DNA of 6,953 bases, from positions 1 through 6,953 of the forward strand of contig CAMLRJ010000183.1 in the NCBI GenBank assembly GCA_946482345.1, written 5' to 3'. A model generated the notes under the pieces. That model did not search any database. It had not been told where the DNA came from and saw only the letters and a list, made by a program, of their open reading frames with translations. Shown here one piece after another: positions 1 to 6,038 of the stretch; position 1 is the stretch's first letter, and every line of letters begins with the position of its first letter. A program made the translations under genes and the position numbers. The stretch is from an uncultured Cellvibrio sp. Its GTDB lineage: Bacteria; Pseudomonadota; Gammaproteobacteria; Pseudomonadales; Cellvibrionaceae.

Positions 1-94
1 CTTGGTACTTTATTGGTTAACCAACAACGTATTGCAAATTATCCAGCAACAAATTATTACTAAACAAATTGAAAAAGCGGACGCCAAAGCCTGA
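1..94 (+). CDS. yidC: YidC membrane protein insertase, C-terminal end (5' partial)
   Basis: Only the last 30 codons are present; the reading frame enters at base 2 and stops at TGA 92–94. The residues [16 protein letters not shown] followed by a charged tail ([11 protein letters not shown]) match the end of the last transmembrane helix of YidC, where the G-L-V-L-Y-W-x-x-N-N pattern is typical. YidC inserts and folds inner-membrane proteins, alone or with SecYEG. The identity also rests on position: yidC directly precedes mnmE in most Gammaproteobacteria. Its stop codon overlaps the mnmE start (TGATG, 92–96), so the two genes are probably co-transcribed and translationally coupled. Most of the gene lies upstream of the window, so nothing can be said about its integrity. 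Confidence 0.9.
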   Translation, partial: LVLYWLTNNVLQIIQQQIITKQIEKADAKA

Positions 95-1455
95 TGATTT
101 ACACTGATACCATCGCCGCCATAGCCACAGCAACAGGCCGTGGCGGTGTGGGTATTATTCGTGTATCAGGTAAAAATGTTTTATCCATTGCACAATCCAT
201 CGTAAAAAACTCTCTCAAACCCAGACAAGCGCATTACTGCGATTTTTATTCTGCTGATAATCAAATTATTGATCAGGGCTTGGCAATATTTTTTCCCAAT
301 CCCCATTCATTTACCGGTGAAGATGTTTTGGAACTACAAGGTCATGGTGGCCCTGTCGTTTTGGATATGCTGTTAAATACCGTATTAAAACTCGGAGCAA
401 GATTAGCAAAACCCGGCGAATTTTCTGAACGCGCTTTCCTGAATGATAAAATTGATTTGACACAAGCAGAAGCTATTGCTGATTTAATTGATGCCAGTAC
501 TGAACAAGCCGCACGAAATGCATTGCACTCATTACAAGGTGTATTTTCCAAACGTATTCATGAATTGGTTGAAGCTTTAATTCAATTGCGCATTTATGTT
601 GAAGCAGCAATTGATTTTCCTGAAGAAGAAATTGATTTTTTAACCGATGGAAAAATCCAAAAAGATTTACTCGATATCGAAACCCAACTCACAAAAATTT
701 TTCAGGAAGCCAAACAAGGTACTCTCGTTAGAGACGGCATGCGTTTGGTCATTGCCGGGAAACCGAACGCGGGTAAATCCAGTTTGTTAAATGCCTTAAG
801 TGGACGTGATTCTGCAATTGTCACACCTATTGCCGGTACCACACGCGATGTATTGCGTGAACATATTCATATTGATGGAATGCCTCTGCATATTGCTGAT
901 ACAGCTGGTTTACGTGAAAGTCCGGATCAGGTTGAACAAATCGGTATAGAACGCGCATGGCAAGAAATAGAACAAGCTGATCGCATCCTACTGGTCGTCG
1001 ATGCCAATCAAAATTCTATAACGGATATCGATCATCTCTGGCCTGAATCAGTGAATAAAATTGATAAAAGTAAAATTATTTTAATCCGCAACAAGGTCGA
1101 TTTAAGCCAGGAAAATACCGGAATAATACAAACAAAAAATGGGCAGGAACATATCAATATTAGCGCCAAACATCATCATGGCATTGATGATTTACGAAGC
1201 TATCTAAAATCCATTATGGGTTTTCAACAAACCAACGAATCCGGTTTCACTGCCCGTCGCCGCCATTTGGATGCTTTACAACGCGCTTATGATTTTATCC
1301 AACAAGGCAAAATCCAATTACAAACCTATGCTGCAGGTGAATTGCTCGCTGAAGATTTACGACAAGCACAAAACGCTTTAAGTGAAATCACCGGAGAATT
1401 TACGCCGGATGATTTATTGGGAAGAATTTTTAGCAGTTTTTGTATTGGGAAATGA
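94..1455 (+). CDS. mnmE: tRNA modification GTPase MnmE (TrmE)
   Basis: This 453-residue protein has the family's usual length (E. coli about 454). With MnmG it installs the carboxymethylaminomethyl group at C5 of wobble uridine 34 in certain tRNAs, using a methylene-tetrahydrofolate-derived carbon. The N-terminal folate-binding domain (about 1–120, starting [22 protein letters not shown]) is followed by a helical domain interrupted by the G domain. G-domain motifs are complete: G1 GKPNAGKSS 222–230, G2 GTTRD 248–252, G3 DTAG 269–272, G4 NKVD 333–336 and SAK 357–359. The protein ends in FCIGK (449–453) with the conserved catalytic cysteine at 450. The ATG overlaps the yidC stop by one base and has no well-placed Shine-Dalgarno sequence, which suggests translation by re-initiation. 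No clear terminator hairpin follows before the convergent gene that ends 36 bases away. Confidence 0.98.
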   Translation: MIYTDTIAAIATATGRGGVGIIRVSGKNVLSIAQSIVKNSLKPRQAHYCDFYSADNQIIDQGLAIFFPNPHSFTGEDVLELQGHGGPVVLDMLLNTVLKLGARLAKPGEFSERAFLNDKIDLTQAEAIADLIDASTEQAARNALHSLQGVFSKRIHELVEALIQLRIYVEAAIDFPEEEIDFLTDGKIQKDLLDIETQLTKIFQEAKQGTLVRDGMRLVIAGKPNAGKSSLLNALSGRDSAIVTPIAGTTRDVLREHIHIDGMPLHIADTAGLRESPDQVEQIGIERAWQEIEQADRILLVVDANQNSITDIDHLWPESVNKIDKSKIILIRNKVDLSQENTGIIQTKNGQEHINISAKHHHGIDDLRSYLKSIMGFQQTNESGFTARRRHLDALQRAYDFIQQGKIQLQTYAAGELLAEDLRQAQNALSEITGEFTPDDLLGRIFSSFCIGK

Positions 1456-1491
1456 TAAAAAATCCTCTTTAAATAAAATGCACTTCAAAAA

Positions 1492-1941
1492 TCACAAACT
1501 CTGATGATGATTTGGTTTCCTAGATTCCAAGCTATTGCCAATAAAAGTAACAATTAAAAAAATCACACAACAAAACAAACTCAAATAAAACCCAGTAAAA
1601 ACAGTCATTAAATAGGATTCCAGTAAGTTACCTGCATGAAGATGAATATTCAGACCTAAAAACTCCAGAGTAAAACCCGCTGCAAAACCCGCATAAACAT
1701 CAATTACAAAACATAATTGCAGAGGAATTCTGATTAGTGCACTGAGAAACAATCGCCGACTTTCTTTCTCCCGTCCCGATTCTCGTAATAGATAATCCAC
1801 CAATACATAAATGAAATACCAGGTCATAACACCCAAAACCATACCTGTTAGATACAACTCACCTTTACCGTTATATCCCAATAAAAACCCCAGGATTGTG
1901 TTAAACCAAACTACCAAAAACCATTTGATGTAAATATTCAT
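1492..1941 (-). CDS. Small four-segment inner-membrane protein of unknown function
   Basis: I do not recognise this 149-residue protein. It is strongly hydrophobic, with four likely membrane segments at about residues 5–23, 29–52, 66–97 (long, with R71 and P73 inside it) and 106–135. The basic loop 53–63 (RESGREKESRR) and the basic tail after 138 suggest that both termini face the cytoplasm. There is no cleavable signal peptide. A good Shine-Dalgarno sequence, AAGGG on the minus strand (1947–1951), sits five bases before the ATG, which supports real expression. On the coding strand G exceeds C about two to one by hand count, as expected for a translated leading-strand gene. It converges on mnmE with a 36-base gap and starts at the edge of the candidate origin, the place where E. 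coli and Vibrio carry mioC. It is not a flavodoxin, so it is not MioC. Function unknown. Confidence 0.8.
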   Translation of the reverse strand: MNIYIKWFLVVWFNTILGFLLGYNGKGELYLTGMVLGVMTWYFIYVLVDYLLRESGREKESRRLFLSALIRIPLQLCFVIDVYAGFAAGFTLEFLGLNIHLHAGNLLESYLMTVFTGFYLSLFCCVIFLIVTFIGNSLESRKPNHHQSL

Positions 1942-1946
1942 AACAA

Positions 1947-1951
1947 CCCTT
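1947..1951 (-). promoter_or_regulatory. Ribosome binding site of the small membrane-protein gene
   Basis: AAGGG on the minus strand, part of AGAAGGG, lies five bases upstream of the ATG at 1941. It is the main evidence that this ATG, rather than an internal one, is the start. Confidence 0.65.
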
Positions 1952-2095
1952 CTGTGAGTAATTAAATTGAGTCAATCACAGAATGGCAGATGTAAGGTCA
2001 ACCAGCTTGAAGATTGTGTGCAGCTTTCATGTAGTTTTCATATGTCAGCCAAACATTAACCCAAGAGTAATGTTTATACCGTCTTATTCTGATGT

Positions 2096-2104
2096 TTTTC
2101 CACA
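2096..2104 (+). promoter_or_regulatory. DnaA box, relaxed consensus (TTTTCCACA)
   Basis: One difference from TTATCCACA, a T at position 3, which the relaxed TTWTNCACA consensus allows. It is the first of three boxes on the same strand, spaced 10 and 11 bp start to start, so that bound DnaA would sit on one face of the helix. Confidence 0.6.
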
Positions 2105-2105
2105 G

Positions 2106-2114
2106 GTTTACACA
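2106..2114 (+). promoter_or_regulatory. DnaA near-box (GTTTACACA)
   Basis: It differs from TTWTNCACA only in its first base. It lies one base after the preceding box and two bases before the perfect box that follows. Alone it would be weak; its helical phasing with its neighbours is the reason to list it. Confidence 0.45.
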
Positions 2115-2116
2115 GC

Positions 2117-2125
2117 TTATCCACA
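2117..2125 (+). promoter_or_regulatory. DnaA box, perfect high-affinity (TTATCCACA)
   Basis: An exact match to the strongest DnaA box of E. coli (the R1/R4 type). It closes the three-box array and points toward mnmG. Confidence 0.8.
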
Positions 2126-2145
2126 AATTTAGGAGAGGTATTCGT

Positions 2146-2161
2146 TATAACTGACTGTTTT
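2146..2161 (+). repeat. Direct repeat copy 1 (TATAACTGACTGTTTT)
   Basis: A 16-base motif that recurs at 2268–2283 with a single A/G difference, 122 bp downstream. It lies just after the DnaA array. It matches no binding site known to me. Confidence 0.7.
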
Positions 2162-2267
2162 TTAGTGGTTTTTATTTTATTAACATGTTTCTGGGAATAA
2201 TCTTTGTAATAGCATTAGATAAACTGGCGATGGAATTGGGGATAAGTCGGGATTTTTAACTTTTATG

Positions 2268-2283
2268 TATAACTGGCTGTTTT
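2268..2283 (+). repeat. Direct repeat copy 2 (TATAACTGGCTGTTTT)
   Basis: Fifteen of 16 bases match copy 1 at 2146–2161. It is followed directly by TTATACAAA (2282–2290), one base off a DnaA box. A much weaker third relative, TAAACTGGC, lies at 2220–2228. Confidence 0.7.
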
Positions 2284-2316
2284 ATACAAAGCTTAAACCC
2301 AGCATCCATTCAGGTT

Positions 2317-2329
2317 AATCAAGGTATTT
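2317..2329 (+). promoter_or_regulatory. Possible IHF binding site
   Basis: AATCAAGGTATTT matches 12 of 13 positions of WATCAANNNNTTR; only the last base differs. It lies about 50 bp from the R1-like DnaA box on the side away from the AT-rich block, the relative place of the IHF site in E. coli oriC. Such short sites are common by chance in AT-rich DNA. Confidence 0.4.
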
Positions 2330-2380
2330 ACACCAGCTTATTATTCTTTTAACGCATTGTTTTTTAAGGATTTAATTGGC

Positions 2381-2389
2381 TTATACACA
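2381..2389 (+). promoter_or_regulatory. DnaA box, perfect (TTATACACA), R1-like position
   Basis: A full match to TTATNCACA and identical in sequence to E. coli R2. It is the last strong box before the AT-rich block that begins about 12 bp later, and it points into that block. This is the position and polarity of E. coli R1 relative to the unwinding element. Confidence 0.75.
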
Positions 2390-2471
2390 GAAAAATGACG
2401 CTATAAAAGCTTTAATAAACATAATCCTTCCTAAATAACATAAAAAATATTATTTAATTCTTTTTTTCCTT

Positions 2472-2488
2472 GCTGTTACCAAAACAGC
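2472..2488. repeat. Short inverted repeat in the AT-rich block
   Basis: GCTGTT and AACAGC form six-base arms around a five-base loop. No T-run follows on the plus strand, so it is not a convincing terminator. The AACAGC arm recurs in the palindrome at 2507–2518. Confidence 0.4.
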
Positions 2489-2506
2489 GTGAAAATAATT
2501 TTTTTA

Positions 2507-2518
2507 AAACAGCTGTTT
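2507..2518. repeat. Perfect 12-bp palindrome (AAACAGCTGTTT)
   Basis: A complete dyad without a spacer, 17 bp upstream of the -35-like hexamer of the mnmG promoter. It could be a dimeric regulator site or part of the origin. Nothing in the sequence identifies a binding protein. Confidence 0.5.
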
Positions 2519-2534
2519 AAGTCCTGTACAAGTT

Positions 2535-2563
2535 TTGTGCAAAGCGATGACTCGCTCTATAAT
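2535..2563 (+). promoter_or_regulatory. Predicted sigma-70 promoter of mnmG
   Basis: A perfect -10 hexamer TATAAT (2558–2563) follows a poor -35 (TTGTGC, 2535–2540) at a 17-bp spacing. Transcription would start near 2570, about 36 bases before the mnmG ATG, and probably continues through rsmG and perhaps parAB. Confidence 0.6.
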
Positions 2564-2591
2564 GCCTGCCCTTTTTCCAAAGCCGTTTCCC

Positions 2592-2596
2592 AGAGG
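2592..2596 (+). promoter_or_regulatory. Ribosome binding site of mnmG
   Basis: AGAGG sits nine bases before the ATG at 2606. Together with the match of the protein's N-terminus to the family it fixes this start. Confidence 0.65.
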
Positions 2597-2605
2597 TTGT
2601 GACAA

Positions 2606-4501
2606 ATGATATTTCCCGATCGATTTGATGTGATTGTTGTTGGCGGTGGCCATGCGGGAACTGAAGCTTGTTTGGCTGCAGCGCGTATGGGTTGTAAAAC
2701 TTTGTTGTTATCGCACAACATTGAGACTCTCGGGCAAATGTCCTGTAATCCTGCAATTGGCGGCATTGGCAAAAGTCATCTAGTCAAAGAAATTGATGCT
2801 ATGGGCGGTGCTATGGCACTAGCCACTGACAAAGGTGGAATACAATTTCGTGTGTTGAATGCACGCAAAGGTCCCGCAGTGAGAGCAACACGTGCGCAAG
2901 CGGATCGCATTCTCTACAAAGCGGCTGTGCGGCATATTTTGGAAAACCAACCTGATTTGTGGATATTTCAACAAGCGGTTGATGATGTGATTTTGGAAGG
3001 CAATGAGATTCGTGGTGTGATTACACAAATGGGACTCAGCTTTCACGCCAATCAAGTGGTGTTAACCGCCGGTACTTTTTTGGGTGGATTAATTCATATC
3101 GGCATGCAAAATTATTCTGGTGGACGCGCGGGTGATCCACCAGCGATTGCATTATCAAAACGTTTGCGTGAATTAAATTTACCGGTTGGCCGTTTAAAAA
3201 CCGGAACACCACCGCGCATTGATGCGCGCACTGTAAATTTTGAAGGACTCGAAGAACAATGGGGTGATACACCGGTTCCGGTGATGTCAGTGCGTGGTAA
3301 TCGTGCCATGCATCCGCAACAAATTTGTTGTTACATGACACACACCAACGAAAAAACACACGATATTATTCGCGCGAATTTAGATCGTTCGCCAATGTAT
3401 TCTGGTGTGATTGAAGGTATAGGCCCACGTTACTGTCCATCGATTGAAGATAAAATTCATCGCTTCGCTGATAAAAATTCGCATCAGGTATTTATCGAAC
3501 CCGAAGGTTTAACTACACACGAACTTTATCCCAACGGAATTTCCACCAGCTTGCCGTTTGATGTGCAATTGCAGATTGTGCGTTCGATGAAAGGTTTTGA
3601 AAACGCGCATATTTTGCGTCCGGGTTATGCAATTGAATACGATTATTTTAATCCGCAAGAATTGCAACACAGTTTGGAAACCTGTGCGATCAAAGGATTA
3701 TTTTTTGCTGGACAAATAAACGGTACCACAGGATATGAAGAAGCGGCTGCGCAAGGTTTGTTGGCGGGAATTAATGCCGGATTGCGTGCACAAGAAAAAG
3801 AAGCCTGGGTTCCAAGTCGGGATGAATCTTATATTGGTGTAATGGTGGATGATTTAATTCGCCTTGGTACCAAAGAACCTTATCGCATGTTTACCAGTCG
3901 CGCTGAATATCGTTTATTACTGCGCGAAGATAATGCGGATTTGCGCTTAACTGAAATTGGCCGCAATCTGGGTGTTGTTGGTGATGAACAATGGGATTTA
4001 TATTCTCGCAAGCGCGATACCATTGAAGTAGAAAGGCAAAGATTAAAATCCACCTGGATTCAAGCAGGCTCGGAGCAAGCGTTATTAATTGAAACAAAAA
4101 CCAATACCAAAATTATTCGCGAATATTCTTTGTTTGATTTATTAAAACGCCCCGAACTGAATTATGCAGACGTAGCCTCTTTGAAAGGCGAAGCGATTGC
4201 AGATGAGCTGGCAGCCGAGCAAATTGAAATTGATGCAAAATATTCCGGTTATGTTGATCGACAACAAGATGAAATTGATCGTTTGCGTGTTTACGAAAAT
4301 ACCTTGATTCCAGAGAATTTTGATTTCTCTCTGGTAGATGGTTTATCCAACGAAGTGAAACAAAAATTATCGCAAGCACGACCACAAACTTTAGCGCGTG
4401 CTCAAGGAATATCGGGCATTACTCCTGCAGCTATTTCACAACTGCTGATGTATTTGAAAAAGCAGGGTATGTTAAAGCGGCTGAAATCTGAAGTTGTTTA
4501 A
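2606..4501 (+). CDS. mnmG: tRNA uridine 5-carboxymethylaminomethyl synthesis enzyme MnmG (GidA)
   Basis: This 631-residue protein has the family length (E. coli 629). It is the FAD-dependent partner of MnmE in the modification of wobble U34 and acts in the cytosol. The N-terminal FAD-binding motif GGGHAG is at 13–18. The [12 protein letters not shown] segment carries the conserved Cys47, and [11 protein letters not shown] near residue 277 holds the second conserved cysteine. Further family signatures are [41 protein letters not shown] and [17 protein letters not shown], with the helical C-terminal domain ending in [21 protein letters not shown]. No frame break or missing key residue is seen. 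It has its own predicted promoter next to the candidate origin and is followed by rsmG after 13 bases, the usual gidA–gidB arrangement. Confidence 0.98.
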   Translation: MIFPDRFDVIVVGGGHAGTEACLAAARMGCKTLLLSHNIETLGQMSCNPAIGGIGKSHLVKEIDAMGGAMALATDKGGIQFRVLNARKGPAVRATRAQADRILYKAAVRHILENQPDLWIFQQAVDDVILEGNEIRGVITQMGLSFHANQVVLTAGTFLGGLIHIGMQNYSGGRAGDPPAIALSKRLRELNLPVGRLKTGTPPRIDARTVNFEGLEEQWGDTPVPVMSVRGNRAMHPQQICCYMTHTNEKTHDIIRANLDRSPMYSGVIEGIGPRYCPSIEDKIHRFADKNSHQVFIEPEGLTTHELYPNGISTSLPFDVQLQIVRSMKGFENAHILRPGYAIEYDYFNPQELQHSLETCAIKGLFFAGQINGTTGYEEAAAQGLLAGINAGLRAQEKEAWVPSRDESYIGVMVDDLIRLGTKEPYRMFTSRAEYRLLLREDNADLRLTEIGRNLGVVGDEQWDLYSRKRDTIEVERQRLKSTWIQAGSEQALLIETKTNTKIIREYSLFDLLKRPELNYADVASLKGEAIADELAAEQIEIDAKYSGYVDRQQDEIDRLRVYENTLIPENFDFSLVDGLSNEVKQKLSQARPQTLARAQGISGITPAAISQLLMYLKKQGMLKRLKSEVV

Positions 4502-4514
4502 ATAAAAAGAGTTT

Positions 4515-5186
4515 ATGGTGTTGGATCAAAAACAATTGTTGATTAAAGGTGCAGCTGAAATGGGTGTCGAATTGACACCCATGCAAATTGAACAGTTAAT
4601 GCACTACATCACAGAATTTGAAAAATGGAATAAAGCCTATAACCTGTCAGCAGTGCGTGATCTGGAGCAAATGATTGGCCGCCACTTGTTGGATAGCCTA
4701 AGTGTTGTTCCCTGGCTAACGGAAAAGATAGAGCTAACAAAAAAACTTGGACAAAGCCCTGAGTTCGAATCTATCATCGACGTGGGCACGGGTGGCGGAT
4801 TACCCGGCATACCGCTGTCAATTATGTTTCCGCAAATAAACTGGACTCTGCTGGACAGTAACGGCAAAAAAATGCGGTTTTTATTTCACATTAAAACACT
4901 ATTGAAATTAAATAATGTCAATGTAGAAAATCGTCGGGTTGAAACATTTCAACCCGATAAAAAATTTGACGCAGTGATTAGTCGGGCATTTGCCAGTTTG
5001 CAGGATATGACAGAAGGATGTGGTCATCTACTAAAACCAACAGGGATTTTTTTGGCTATGAAAGGTTTATTTCCACAAGAGGAAATCGATCCCGTGAAAG
5101 ATAAAATTGATTTGCTTGAAACCATAAAATTAAGTGTTGCAGCAACTGAAGGCGAACGTCACTTATTAGTGTTGCAATTACGATAA
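4515..5186 (+). CDS. rsmG: 16S rRNA (guanine-527-N7)-methyltransferase RsmG (GidB)
   Basis: A 223-residue SAM-dependent methyltransferase that makes m7G527 in 16S rRNA of the small subunit. Loss of this activity in other bacteria gives low-level streptomycin resistance. Visible motifs are the N-terminal YNLSAVRD (42–49), RHLLDSL (56–62), the SAM-binding IDVGTGGGLPGIP (88–100) and ISRAFASL (from 155). It is about 16 residues longer than E. coli RsmG; part of the excess is a charged stretch at about 69–85 just before the SAM motif. ATG, GTG and TTG stand as three consecutive codons at 4515–4523. The AAGAG at 4507–4511 is only three bases from the ATG but six from the GTG, so translation may begin at codon 2 with little effect on the product. 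It is co-directional with mnmG, 13 bases behind it. Confidence 0.95.
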   Translation: MVLDQKQLLIKGAAEMGVELTPMQIEQLMHYITEFEKWNKAYNLSAVRDLEQMIGRHLLDSLSVVPWLTEKIELTKKLGQSPEFESIIDVGTGGGLPGIPLSIMFPQINWTLLDSNGKKMRFLFHIKTLLKLNNVNVENRRVETFQPDKKFDAVISRAFASLQDMTEGCGHLLKPTGIFLAMKGLFPQEEIDPVKDKIDLLETIKLSVAATEGERHLLVLQLR

Positions 5187-5213
5187 CCATTTTACTCACC
5201 ACCATTTGTGGTA

Positions 5214-5218
5214 AAGGA
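5214..5218 (+). promoter_or_regulatory. Ribosome binding site that sets the parA start
   Basis: AAGGA lies seven bases before GTG 5226. No such sequence precedes the in-frame GTG at 5208, so 5226 is the better start. A small hairpin (ACCAC 5198–5202 with GTGGT 5208–5212) lies immediately upstream. Confidence 0.7.
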
Positions 5219-5225
5219 AAATTTC

Positions 5226-6023
5226 GTGACAAAAATTTACGCCATTGCCAATCAAAAAGGTGGAGTAGGTAAAACCACTACTTGTGTCAATTTAGCGGCA
5301 TCTTTGGTGGCAACTAAAAAACGTGTGTTGTTGGTGGATTTGGATCCACAAGGCAATGCCACTATGGGTAGTGGCATCAATAAAAATGAAGTCGAAGAAT
5401 CAATTTATGATGTGTTAACCGATCAGGCAGCAATTCAAGATTGTTTGGTGGTTTCTGAATCAGGTAAATATCATGTGCTACCCGCAAATAGCGACTTAAC
5501 TGCCGCTGAAGTAGAAATGCTTTCTTTGGCAAATAAAGAGCGTCGGCTGCAAAATGCATTAAATAAAATTCGCGATCAATACGATTATATTTTGATTGAC
5601 TGCCCACCATCATTAAACATGTTAACTGTAAACGCATTAACGGCATGTAATGGTGTGATTATCGCCATGCAATGCGAATATTATGCTTTAGAAGGTTTAT
5701 CGGCGTTGGTGAATACCATCAATCAAGTACAACAAGTGTTAAATCCGGAGTTGAAGATAGAAGGTTTGTTGCGCACTATGTATGATCCGCGTAACAGTTT
5801 GACTAACGATGTATCAGTACAATTACAACAGCATTTTGCTGATCGTCTCTATCGCACTTGTATTCCGCGTAATGTGCGCTTGGCGGAAGCCCCCAGTTTC
5901 GGTATGCCGGTGATTTCGTTTGATCGACAATCAAAAGGGGCTATTGCTTATCTGGCACTTGCGGGGGAAATCATTCGTCGCAATGAAGCGCAACATAAAA
6001 CACCGGCTCCACTGACAGAATAA
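5226..6023 (+). CDS. parA: Chromosome partitioning ATPase ParA (Soj)
   Basis: A 265-residue Walker-type ATPase of the ParA/MinD superfamily that binds DNA non-specifically as an ATP dimer and moves ParB–parS complexes, so that new origins separate. The deviant Walker A motif KGGVGKTT is at 11–18 with its signature lysine at 11, the DLDPQGN motif at 38–44 and the Walker B region YILIDCPPSL around Asp125. It lacks the N-terminal helix-turn-helix of plasmid type Ia ParA proteins, which fits a chromosomal Soj-type protein. The GTG at 5226 is chosen because AAGGA precedes it by seven bases and the N-terminus MTKIYAIANQKGG then matches the family. An in-frame GTG at 5208 would add six unsupported residues. 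It begins 39 bases after rsmG and is followed by parB after 15 bases. Confidence 0.96.
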   Translation: MTKIYAIANQKGGVGKTTTCVNLAASLVATKKRVLLVDLDPQGNATMGSGINKNEVEESIYDVLTDQAAIQDCLVVSESGKYHVLPANSDLTAAEVEMLSLANKERRLQNALNKIRDQYDYILIDCPPSLNMLTVNALTACNGVIIAMQCEYYALEGLSALVNTINQVQQVLNPELKIEGLLRTMYDPRNSLTNDVSVQLQQHFADRLYRTCIPRNVRLAEAPSFGMPVISFDRQSKGAIAYLALAGEIIRRNEAQHKTPAPLTE

Positions 6024-6038
6024 ATTTTGGATAAGATC

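Larger units (their letters stand above)
2090..2520. other. oriC: Candidate chromosomal replication origin (oriC)
   Basis: The mnmE–mnmG gap carries a group of three DnaA boxes or near-boxes (2096–2125), a near-consensus IHF site (2317–2329), a perfect DnaA box (2381–2389) and then an approximately 22% GC block (2401–2520), ending just before the mnmG promoter. E. coli oriC, read from the mioC side to gidA, has R4, R2, the IHF site, R1, the unwinding element and then gidA; the layout and the polarity of the innermost box agree. Vibrio also has oriC between mnmG and the mioC–mnmE side. Strand composition shifts around this region. No GATC site occurs in 1942–2605, unlike enteric oriC. The opposing possibility is that the true origin lies beside dnaA, as in Pseudomonas, and that this is a secondary DnaA-binding locus. 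Confidence 0.65.
2401..2520. other. AT-rich block, candidate DNA unwinding element
   Basis: By hand count 26 of 120 bases are G or C, and only 12 in the first 70. On the minus strand GATTATGTTTATT (2415–2427) resembles the E. coli 13-mer GATCTNTTNTTTT with a few differences. On the plus strand, after a short GC patch (TGACGC), a loosely three-base pattern of TAA-like units runs from about 2412 to 2436; it could be a DnaA-trio but is not regular enough to call. The block ends at the palindrome 2507–2518 before the mnmG promoter. Confidence 0.55.

Noticed and set aside
906..921. parS-like sequence TGGTTTACGTGAAAGT
   Set aside because: Four of 16 positions differ, including the outer bases, and it encodes the conserved AGLRES stretch of MnmE, so the match is likely coincidental.
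1440..1500. Bidirectional terminator between mnmE and the convergent small gene
   Set aside because: No GC-rich hairpin with T-runs could be found in this AT-rich stretch; termination here may be Rho-dependent or read through.
1953..1961. Minus-strand TTACTCACA resembling a DnaA box
   Set aside because: Mismatch at a core T, isolated from the cluster, and it overlaps the leader of the small membrane-protein gene.
2131..2138. Strong Shine-Dalgarno-like AGGAGAGG
   Set aside because: No start codon at a usable distance downstream; the frames close quickly.
2192..2245. Two further minus-strand DnaA-box-like 9-mers (2192–2200 and 2237–2245)
   Set aside because: Both replace the conserved A at position 7 with C, which strongly weakens DnaA binding; not listed as boxes.
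2185..2259. A 24-codon open frame (MFLGIIFVIALDKLAMELGISRDF) inside the AT-rich gap
   Set aside because: No Shine-Dalgarno precedes the ATG, and it sits between origin-like elements. Short hydrophobic frames are common by chance in AT-rich DNA.
2819..4385. Several minus-strand open frames of 65–107 codons inside mnmG
   Set aside because: They are antisense to a well-conserved gene, overlap each other, lack ribosome binding sites and resemble no known protein.
5208..5225. Upstream in-frame GTG start for parA
   Set aside because: No Shine-Dalgarno before it, and the extra residues do not match the ParA family N-terminus; GTG 5226 has AAGGA at the right distance.
6027..6038. Upstream in-frame TTG start for parB
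   Set aside because: It lies four bases after the parA stop without a ribosome binding site; the ATG at 6039 gives the standard ParB N-terminus.
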